From CAWBJP01 sp044867425 (GTDB taxonomy: Bacteria > Actinomycetota > Acidimicrobiia > IMCC26256 > BP-133), in assembly GCA_044867425.1 (NCBI GenBank), contig JBIOUX010000119.1:1-16633 (forward strand): a DNA stretch of 16,633 bases, read 5' to 3'. Shown piece by piece: positions 5,957 to 12,020 of this stretch (its first letter is position 1; the number at the start of each line of letters is the position of its first letter). The notes beneath the pieces were generated by a model. The model had not been told where the DNA came from. It saw only the letters and a program-made list of their open reading frames with translations, and did no database searches. A program made the translations under genes and the position numbers.

Positions 5957-7953
5957 ACGTCCCGGGACGACGAATGGATCTCCACCAGGGCGGGCCCGTC
6001 CGCCACGGCGAGGGCCTCCTCCAGCGCCGGACGCAGCTCGTCCGCGGCGCGCACCGACCATCCCTTCGCCCCGCACAGGCGGGCGTAGTCGGCGAAGTCG
6101 GGGTTGTGCAGTCCCGTCTCCCACACCGGCCGGAGGGCGGAGAGCTGCTCCCGGCTGATCTTGGCCAGCTCCCCGTTGTTGAGCAGGACGTGGGTGAGCG
6201 GGAAGCCGTACTTCACCGCCGTGGTCAGCTCGGCCAGGTACTGGCCCAGGCCTCCGTCACCCGAGATGGAGATCACCTTACGGGGATTTCGGGGGACACC
6301 CCCGGGCCCCCGGGCCGACCCCTCCCGGGCCACCGCCACCGACGCCCCCAGGGCGGCGGGGAGGCCGAAGCCGATGGAGCCCAGGTAGCCCGACATGAGA
6401 ACGTCCTGGTGGCCCCGGCACTCGAAGAAGCGGCCGAAGGAATAAGTGTTGTTGCCCACGTCGACCGCGAACACGGCGTCGTCGGGGGCGAGGGCCGACA
6501 GCTCGGCGAACACCAGCGCCGGGTGGAGGCGGCCCCGGTGGTCGACCAGCCCGTGGCGCTGCGCCTTCTCCGCCCGCCACCGGGCCCAGCGGGCCGCCAC
6601 CGCCTCGCGCTGCGCCGGCCGGGACACGTCCGGCACGGCTTCCCCCAGCAACCCCAGGGTCCGGCCGATCTCGCCCCACAACGGCACCTCGACCGGGTGG
6701 AACTTGCCCAGCATCATCCGGTCGAAGTCGACCTGGATGGTCGGCACCCAGGTGGCGATGGAGGTGTGGTTGGAGAAGCTGGCTCCGAGCACCAGCAGGC
6801 AGTCCGAACGCTGCATGGTGAGCGACGCCACCGGGATGCCGGAGCGACCCAGCACCCCGCAGGCCAGGGGATGGTCGTCGGGGACGATCCCCTTGCCCTT
6901 GAAAGTGGTGATGACGGGGGCGTCGATCCGCTCGGCGAAGGCCAGGATCTCGGACCGGTAGGGGCGGGCGCCGTTGCCGCAGATGACCACGGGCCGCTGC
7001 GCGCCGGCGAGCAGCTCGGCCGCCCGGGCCAGCTCCGCCTCCGGCGGGGCGATCTCGGGGGCGGCGATCCGCCCCCGGCGGGGCCGGGCCCGGGGCGGGT
7101 CGGTCCCGGCCAGTTCCTGAACCTCGTCGGGGAAGATGAGGTGGGCCACGTCCCGCTCCACCAGGGCATGCTTCATGGCCAGGGCGGCCAGCTCGGTGGC
7201 GTTCTCGGGGCGGAGCACCGTCTGGCTCCACTCCGACACGGCCGAGAAGGCCTCGGCCAGGGGCACCTCCTGGAACGCCCCCGGACCGAGCACCTGGGTC
7301 TGCACCTGGCCGGTGAGGGCCAGCACCGGGACCCGGTCGACCTTGGCGTCCCACAGCCCGGTGAGGAGGTTGGTGGCTCCCGGCCCGGCGATGGAGAAGC
7401 AGGCCGCCGGGCGGCCGGTGAGCTTGGCGTAGCCGGAGGCGGCGAAGGCGGCGGCCCCCTCGTGGCGGATCCCCACGTAGGTGAGCCGGCCGGCGGCCGC
7501 CGCTTTGCGCAGGGCATCGGCCAGACCCAGGTTGGAGTGCCCCACCATGCCGAAGACGGCGTCGAGGCCCCAGTCGCAGAGCACCTCCACCATCTGGTCC
7601 ATGAGCGAGATCCGCTCCTCCTCCACCGGGAGGCGCACCCACAGCCCACCGTCTCGCTCTTCGACCTCGTAGGCGGTGGCGGCGTCGGAGAAACCCGGCG
7701 GGGGCTTGCCCGACACCGGGTCGTATTCGTAGGCGTGCCACGGGCAGATGACGTAACCGTTCTCGATCTGGCCGTCGCCCAGGGGGCCGCCCTGGTGGGG
7801 GCAGCGGTTGTCGAGCACGCCGTAGCCCTCGGCGGTGCGGGTCAGGCACAGCGCCCGGCCGCCGGCCACCACCGTCGTCACCCGGCCCTCGACCAGCCCG
7901 CCCGGGTCGACCCGCACCCATTCGGTCGCCTCTGGCGCTGTCATCTCGTCCAT
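5953..7953 (-). CDS. Rieske [2Fe-2S] domain fused to thiamine diphosphate-dependent enzyme (pyruvate oxidase-like)
   Basis: A 666-residue fusion. Residues about 10-110 form a Rieske domain with complete cluster ligands: Cys51 and His53 in CPHQGGPLG, Cys70 and His73 in CPWH. Residues about 115-665 are a full ThDP enzyme of the pyruvate oxidase/acetolactate synthase superfamily. Glu165 (RHEGAAAF) is the cofactor-activating glutamate, followed by AGPGATNLLTGLWDAK and a GPGAFQE segment reminiscent of pyruvate oxidases. The ThDP/Mg site runs from GDGG (565-568) to NN (592-593). It would decarboxylate a 2-keto acid, and the Rieske centre could pass electrons to or from the intermediate (inference). 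A 12-14 residue Gly/Pro-rich insertion precedes GDG (about 542-557). The ATG at 7953 has AAGGGGGG just upstream; ATG at 7944 is an alternative. It is the first gene of a pair with the FAD enzyme. Substrate unknown; acetolactate synthase or sulfoacetaldehyde acetyltransferase-like chemistry is also possible. Confidence 0.92.
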   Translation of the reverse strand: MDEMTAPEATEWVRVDPGGLVEGRVTTVVAGGRALCLTRTAEGYGVLDNRCPHQGGPLGDGQIENGYVICPWHAYEYDPVSGKPPPGFSDAATAYEVEERDGGLWVRLPVEEERISLMDQMVEVLCDWGLDAVFGMVGHSNLGLADALRKAAAAGRLTYVGIRHEGAAAFAASGYAKLTGRPAACFSIAGPGATNLLTGLWDAKVDRVPVLALTGQVQTQVLGPGAFQEVPLAEAFSAVSEWSQTVLRPENATELAALAMKHALVERDVAHLIFPDEVQELAGTDPPRARPRRGRIAAPEIAPPEAELARAAELLAGAQRPVVICGNGARPYRSEILAFAERIDAPVITTFKGKGIVPDDHPLACGVLGRSGIPVASLTMQRSDCLLVLGASFSNHTSIATWVPTIQVDFDRMMLGKFHPVEVPLWGEIGRTLGLLGEAVPDVSRPAQREAVAARWARWRAEKAQRHGLVDHRGRLHPALVFAELSALAPDDAVFAVDVGNNTYSFGRFFECRGHQDVLMSGYLGSIGFGLPAALGASVAVAREGSARGPGGVPRNPRKVISISGDGGLGQYLAELTTAVKYGFPLTHVLLNNGELAKISREQLSALRPVWETGLHNPDFADYARLCGAKGWSVRAADELRPALEEALAVADGPALVEIHSSSRDV
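6290..6314. repeat. GC hairpin/palindrome inside the TPP-enzyme gene
   Basis: CGGGGG-ACA-CCCCCG (6290-6304) is a perfect 6-bp stem with a 3-nt loop. It runs directly into CCCGGGCCCCCGGG (6301-6314), another self-complementary block. It encodes the Gly/Pro-rich loop just before the ThDP GDG motif. The structure resembles the small REP-like palindromes seen in GC-rich actinobacterial genomes, here carried in frame within a gene. Confidence 0.45.
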
Positions 7954-7975
7954 GACCCCCCTTCCCGTGCACCGA

Positions 7976-8004
7976 CCAGCGGTCTGGCAAAAGCTGGAGA
8001 CCGC
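7976..8004. promoter_or_regulatory. overlapping inverted repeats upstream of the Rieske-TPP gene
   Basis: GCGGTCT (7979-7985) and AGACCGC (7998-8004) are perfect inverted arms with a 12-nt spacer. Interleaved with them, CCAGC (7976-7980) and GCTGG (7993-7997) form a second pair. The site lies 23-51 nt upstream of the TPP-enzyme ATG in the divergent region shared with the GGDEF-EAL gene. It could be an operator or a leader hairpin; no consensus promoter was confidently placed. Confidence 0.35.
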
Positions 8005-8017
8005 CCGGACCGTCCCT

Positions 8018-8037
8018 TTCGTGCCGGTTCGTGCCGC
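8018..8037. repeat. tandem 10-bp direct repeat (TTCGTGCCG x2)
   Basis: TTCGTGCCGG (8018-8027) is followed immediately by TTCGTGCCGC (8028-8037). Two half-sites spaced by one helical turn in a 166-bp divergent intergenic region are a plausible activator or response-regulator site. The function is inference only. Confidence 0.35.
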
Positions 8038-8119
8038 TCAATGGCGGTCCCATCGGCGTCGAAGAAGAAACGACCGATTTGATGTTGTCTTAACCCGACC
8101 TCGCAAGGCTACGGTGCCG

Positions 8120-11100
8120 ATGCGCTCCTCACATTTGAGATTTTTTACCGTCGCGGGGTTGATCGCGGTGGCGACCCGGCTCGCAGGAGCGAACTCGGTA
8201 CTGTCCGTCATGACCGTCGGTGGTCTCGCCCTCGGCGCCGTCGCGGTGGGCGTCGGCCTGCACGGCCGGGAGCAGACCAGGGACTGGCGCCGGGCGTGGT
8301 GGCTCCTCAGCGGCGGCCTCCTGGCCTTGGTGTTCAGCAGCTTCGTGGGGGCGATCTCGGATGCGGGTCCTGCCTCCTTCCCGACGGCCGTCGAGCCCTT
8401 GGCCCTGATCGGCCAGGCCTTGGCCCTCGGGGCGCTGATCCTTCTCGTCCGGCACCGCCTCCCGGGTCGTGCTCTGGACATCGTCTTCGAGGCCGCCACC
8501 ATGGCCGTCGCCCTTGGTTTCGTCATCTGGGCCCTGGCCATCGTGCCCGGTGGAAGCGTGGGCGGTCCCGGGGGTCAGGTGAAGGTGCTGGCAATGGTCT
8601 TTCCGCTCCTCGACCTCGTCTGCCTGTGGCTCGTCGTGCGGGTGATCCTGCTCAGCGAAGACCATCCCGTCGCCTACCGCTACCTCGTCGGGGCGCTCCT
8701 GTGCCTGTGCACCGTGCATTCGGTCACGGCCGGAAGCGTGCTCCAGAACTGGGCCCCGGCGCGGGGTGGGCTCAACGCCCTGACCCTGTGGTCCTACTGT
8801 CTCTGGGGGGCCGGTGCCCTGCACCCGTCGCTTCGCGAGCGTTTCGCCCCGGTTCCGTCCCGTCCGACCGGCGAGGTGGGACGTCACCGGCTGGCTCTGG
8901 TGATCGGCGCCCTGCTGGTCGGCCCGGCGGTCATTGCGCTCCAGTTCGCCCGGGGCCAGTCGCTTCACCCGTTGCTGGCTCTCCCGGCGGCGATGCTCAT
9001 GCCGGGGCTCATCGCCGCCCACCTGCTCTATCAGGTGCGCGAGCGGGCCGGCGCCGAGTACCGGGCGCAGCACGATCCCCTCACCGGACTGCCCAACCAG
9101 GTGCTCTTTCGCGACCGGGTGAACGTCGCTCTGGCGCACGCCGCCCGCCACGGCAGCGGGTTCGCCGTGATGTTCCTCGACCTGGACCGGTTCAAAGACG
9201 TGAACGACAGCCTCGGGCACGCGGTCGGCAACCAGCTGCTGCAGGCGGTGGCCAACCGGCTGCGCCAGACACTTCGAGCCGAGGACACCGTGGCTCGCAT
9301 GGGGGGCGACGAGTTCACCCTGCTGGTGGCGGGAACGACGGGCGCCCGAGACTGCCAGATTGTCGCTGACAAGGTGCTGCGCGCCTTCAGCGAGCCGTTC
9401 CTCGTCGGTGCCCGCGAGCTCTTCGTCAGCAGCAGCATCGGCATCGCCGTCAGCCCGGCCGACGGCACCGACTTCGACACCCTGCTCAAGCACTCGGATA
9501 CGGCCATGTACCGGGCCAAGGCCAAGGGCCGCGACGCGTCCCACTTCTACACCTCGGCGATGAGCGCCAAGGCGGAGGTGAAGCACGCTCTGGAGAGCAG
9601 CCTCCGGGCCGCCATCGAGCGTGACGAGCTGGAGCTGCACTACCAGCCGAAGGTCGACCTCAAACACCGGAGCGTCGTCGGTCTCGAGGCACTGGTCCGC
9701 TGGAACCACCCGAAGCTCGGCGTCCTTTCTCCCGGCGCCTTCATCCCACTGGCGGAGGAGACGGGGCTGATCGTCCCACTGGGGGAATGGGTCCTCGAGG
9801 CCGCCTGCCGGCAGGTCCGCCAGTGGATCGAAGCCGGGCTCACGCCCATTCCCGTCGCCGTCAACCTCTCAGCCCGTCAGTTCCGGCAGCAACGCGTCGA
9901 AGACGTTGTCGCCCGGGTGCTCGAAGAGCAGGGAGTCGACGGGCGGTTGCTGGAGCTGGAGCTGACCGAGAGCGTCTTCCTGCACGACGTACACGCCACC
10001 CGGGCCACGCTCGCCGAGCTGCGGAGCCTGGGCGTTCGGTGCGCGATCGACGACTTCGGGACCGGCTTCAGCGGGCTGAAATACCTGGCCGAGATGCCCA
10101 TCGACAGCCTCAAGATCGACCAGTCGTTCGTGCAGAAGATCTCGCGGGCCACCGATGACGCGCCGATTGTCGGGGCGGTCATCGCGCTGGCCCGCAACCT
10201 CCACATGAACGTCGTGGCCGAGGGCGTGGAAACGGAGGAGCAGGCCCGCTTCCTGACCGCGCACGGCTGTGAGCAGATGCAGGGCTATCTGTTCAGCCGC
10301 CCATTGCCGGTGGGCGAGATCGAGCAGGTCGTCTTCATCGACGGCGAGGAGGAGCTCAAGAACTCCCCGCCGGGCGTGCTGGCGCCCAGTTTCAAGTTGT
10401 ACACCCCGCCTTCCGGTCTCGCTTCCGCTACGGCAGGGTCGCTCCTCTACGCCCTGGGGTCAGAGGACGACAGCGGCACGTTCGAGCCGGGTCAGGTCGC
10501 CGCCCTCCTCGCGGCCCTGCAGTCCGAAGAGCGGCTCATCCCGGTGGGCGAGCGCATGTGGCGATCCGCCTCGGTCAGGCTGGCCGCCGGCACGTTCGCG
10601 GGCCTCATGCCGCTCTCCGGGGGCCTGGCGGCGGCGGGCGCCTTGCCCACCCCGGCCCAGGAACTCGCCTCCAGCGTCCTGGCGGAGGTCAACGTGACGG
10701 TCCCCACCCCGGATCACCGAGGTGACCTTGGCTTCCGGACAGAGTCCGGGACGGTCAGGCCCGGTCGGCCAGAGGGATCGAAGCCCGGGACGCAACACCC
10801 CACGTCTGGCCACGAGGGTGGCCCGGGCAGTTCGAAGGACGACAAGCAAAAGGCTGACCCGCCCGGGCATTCCGACCCCGGCTCCAACAAGGACAAGCCC
10901 GGGAAAGAGGATCCCGGTACTTTGCCCGACGCAGGTGACAAGGGCGGGGCGAAGCCGACCGGCCCCGGCAAGGTCCAGCCGGGCGGCGGCAACCCGGACC
11001 CGAGCGGCGGCGCCCCAGACCGGGGCGGCGACCATGCGGAGCCGGGCCGGGGCAACCCCGAGCCGGGCCGGAACGACTCCGCCGGGGACCACGGCAACTC

Positions 11101-11215
11101 GGACTCCGCCGGCAGCTCGAAGTCCGGGCACCCTCTCGGGGCGCCACCGGGCAACGCCGACCCGGGGACCCACCCGGAGCACCCGTTGGGCGCCCCTCCG
11201 GGTACCTCGAACTGA
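8120..11215 (+). CDS. multi-pass membrane GGDEF-EAL protein with Gly/Pro-rich C-terminal tail
   Basis: A 1031-residue c-di-GMP turnover protein. Residues about 5-300 contain roughly eight or nine hydrophobic segments, consistent with an integral membrane sensor of a type I cannot name. The GGDEF domain (about 310-470) has intact GGDEF (395-399) and an I-site RAED (386-389) exactly five residues before it. The EAL domain (about 485-735) has EAL (523-525), NLSARQF, ELTES, DDFGTGFSGLKYL, KIDQSFV, AEGVE and MQGYLFSRP, so the phosphodiesterase should also be active. An unassigned Ala-rich stretch (about 740-862) leads to a roughly 170-residue tail rich in Gly, Pro, Asp and Lys, ending with two copies of HPLGAPPG. 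Such a tail is unusual for the family. I chose ATG at 8120; GTG at 8114 (AAGG 5 nt upstream) is equally possible. The frame is open back to 7835, but that part overlaps the divergent gene and its promoter region. Confidence 0.9.
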   Translation: MRSSHLRFFTVAGLIAVATRLAGANSVLSVMTVGGLALGAVAVGVGLHGREQTRDWRRAWWLLSGGLLALVFSSFVGAISDAGPASFPTAVEPLALIGQALALGALILLVRHRLPGRALDIVFEAATMAVALGFVIWALAIVPGGSVGGPGGQVKVLAMVFPLLDLVCLWLVVRVILLSEDHPVAYRYLVGALLCLCTVHSVTAGSVLQNWAPARGGLNALTLWSYCLWGAGALHPSLRERFAPVPSRPTGEVGRHRLALVIGALLVGPAVIALQFARGQSLHPLLALPAAMLMPGLIAAHLLYQVRERAGAEYRAQHDPLTGLPNQVLFRDRVNVALAHAARHGSGFAVMFLDLDRFKDVNDSLGHAVGNQLLQAVANRLRQTLRAEDTVARMGGDEFTLLVAGTTGARDCQIVADKVLRAFSEPFLVGARELFVSSSIGIAVSPADGTDFDTLLKHSDTAMYRAKAKGRDASHFYTSAMSAKAEVKHALESSLRAAIERDELELHYQPKVDLKHRSVVGLEALVRWNHPKLGVLSPGAFIPLAEETGLIVPLGEWVLEAACRQVRQWIEAGLTPIPVAVNLSARQFRQQRVEDVVARVLEEQGVDGRLLELELTESVFLHDVHATRATLAELRSLGVRCAIDDFGTGFSGLKYLAEMPIDSLKIDQSFVQKISRATDDAPIVGAVIALARNLHMNVVAEGVETEEQARFLTAHGCEQMQGYLFSRPLPVGEIEQVVFIDGEEELKNSPPGVLAPSFKLYTPPSGLASATAGSLLYALGSEDDSGTFEPGQVAALLAALQSEERLIPVGERMWRSASVRLAAGTFAGLMPLSGGLAAAGALPTPAQELASSVLAEVNVTVPTPDHRGDLGFRTESGTVRPGRPEGSKPGTQHPTSGHEGGPGSSKDDKQKADPPGHSDPGSNKDKPGKEDPGTLPDAGDKGGAKPTGPGKVQPGGGNPDPSGGAPDRGGDHAEPGRGNPEPGRNDSAGDHGNSDSAGSSKSGHPLGAPPGNADPGTHPEHPLGAPPGTSN
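11129..11203 (+). repeat. duplicated HPLGAPPG-coding motif in the low-complexity tail
   Basis: Bases 11129-11152 and 11180-11203 both encode HPLGAPPG, residues 1004-1011 and 1021-1028 of the GGDEF-EAL protein, with different synonymous codons. Codon divergence with peptide identity suggests the amino-acid motif, not the DNA, is maintained. Confidence 0.6.
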
Positions 11216-11252
11216 CGGCACCAGGGCGAAGACATCCCGGTACCACCAGTCG

Positions 11253-12020
11253 TTACAGGCCCGAACCGTTCCGGTCGACCTCGAACCAGACCGTCTTGCC
11301 CCCGCCGGCGGCCGGGTCGACGCCCCAGCGGCGGGCCAGGGACTCGACCAGGGCCAGCCCCCGCCCCGAGGTGTCCTCGTCGGCCGCCGCTCTGGGCCGC
11401 GGCGCGGTGGGCGAGGCATCCATCACCTCCACCCGGACGCTTCCGGGCAGGAGGCGGACCAGCACCTCCACCTCGCTCCCGCCGTGGACCACGGCGTTGG
11501 TCACCAGCTCGGAGACCAGCAGCGTGACGGTCTCCTCCAGGTCCTCGGAGTCGGCGCCGGCCAGGGCGTCCCGCACGAAGCGCCGGGCGGCCCGGGCGCT
11601 CTGCGGATCCCGAGCCAGGCGGGTCGACGCCTCCTCCAGCACCGCCTGGACGGCTTCGACCAGGCCGACCAGGGCCTCGAGCTCCTGGCCCAGGCGCCGG
11701 GCGGGAGTGGCCTTCCCCAGGAACCCGAGGGCGCCCGCCGCCCGGCTGGCCAGGCCCAGATCGGCCGGGTCGTGACCGGAGACCAGCACCACCCGGGCCC
11801 CAGGGGCCTCCACCCGCAGCCGGGCCAGGCCCTCGAAGGCGTCGGGCGCCGAGCAGTCGAGCAGGATCAGGTCGGGCGTCAGCTCCGCCGCCGACTCCGC
11901 CGCCCTCCGCCCGTCGCCGGCTTCCCCCACCACGGAGAAGCCGGGGTGCGGTTCCAGTGCCAGGCGCACGACCAGGCGGTAGTCGGGGTCGTCGTCGACG
12001 ACCAGGACGCGCTGGCTCAT
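11253..12020 (-). CDS. response regulator with RsbW-like HATPase (anti-sigma/serine kinase) output
   Basis: 255-residue protein. An N-terminal receiver domain (about 3-120) has acidic residues DDD (9-11), the phosphoacceptor Asp55 in LLDCSAPD, Ser81 and Lys103. A linker leads to a HATPase_c_2 domain (about 140-250) of the RsbW/SpoIIAB class: SELVTNAVVHGG (170-181, with Glu171 and Asn175), VMDASPTAP (199-207), GRGLALV (219-225) and KTVWFEV (242-248). The output would be ATP-dependent serine phosphorylation of, or binding to, an anti-anti-sigma or sigma partner, switched by phosphorylation of the receiver domain. The start is the ATG at 12020, whose ATGA overlaps the stop of the preceding gene, giving translational coupling; the open frame above it to 12191 lies over that gene. 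It is the last gene of the signalling operon and converges on the GGDEF-EAL gene with 37 nt between. No STAS or sigma-factor gene is visible. Confidence 0.9.
   Translation of the reverse strand: MSQRVLVVDDDPDYRLVVRLALEPHPGFSVVGEAGDGRRAAESAAELTPDLILLDCSAPDAFEGLARLRVEAPGARVVLVSGHDPADLGLASRAAGALGFLGKATPARRLGQELEALVGLVEAVQAVLEEASTRLARDPQSARAARRFVRDALAGADSEDLEETVTLLVSELVTNAVVHGGSEVEVLVRLLPGSVRVEVMDASPTAPRPRAAADEDTSGRGLALVESLARRWGVDPAAGGGKTVWFEVDRNGSGL

Noticed and set aside
5957..6124. N-terminal extension of the FAD enzyme
   Set aside because: Arg/Gly-rich sequence lying over the C-terminus of the TPP enzyme; the Rossmann fold starts right after the TTG at 5956.
5974..8082. 702-codon plus-strand open frame opposite the Rieske-TPP gene
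   Set aside because: Low-complexity antisense translation without motifs; the opposite strand encodes a complete two-domain enzyme.
8079..8115. Sigma-70-like promoter (TTGTCT with TACGGT) before the GGDEF-EAL gene
   Set aside because: The spacing is 19 nt and the -10 match is weak; not good enough to annotate.
7835..8119. N-terminal extension of the GGDEF-EAL protein
   Set aside because: The extension overlaps the 5' end of the divergent Rieske-TPP gene and the intergenic region and shows no domain; ATG 8120 or GTG 8114 precedes the first membrane segment.
11216..11252. Terminator between the convergent GGDEF-EAL and REC-RsbW-like genes
   Set aside because: The 37-nt gap shows no convincing stem-loop with a T-run on either strand.
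10460..11419. Minus-strand open frame opposite the Gly/Pro-rich tail, considered as a sign that the tail is not coding
   Set aside because: The plus frame is continuous with the EAL domain and ends with conserved-looking peptide repeats using different codons; the minus frame is Arg/Gly/Pro noise.
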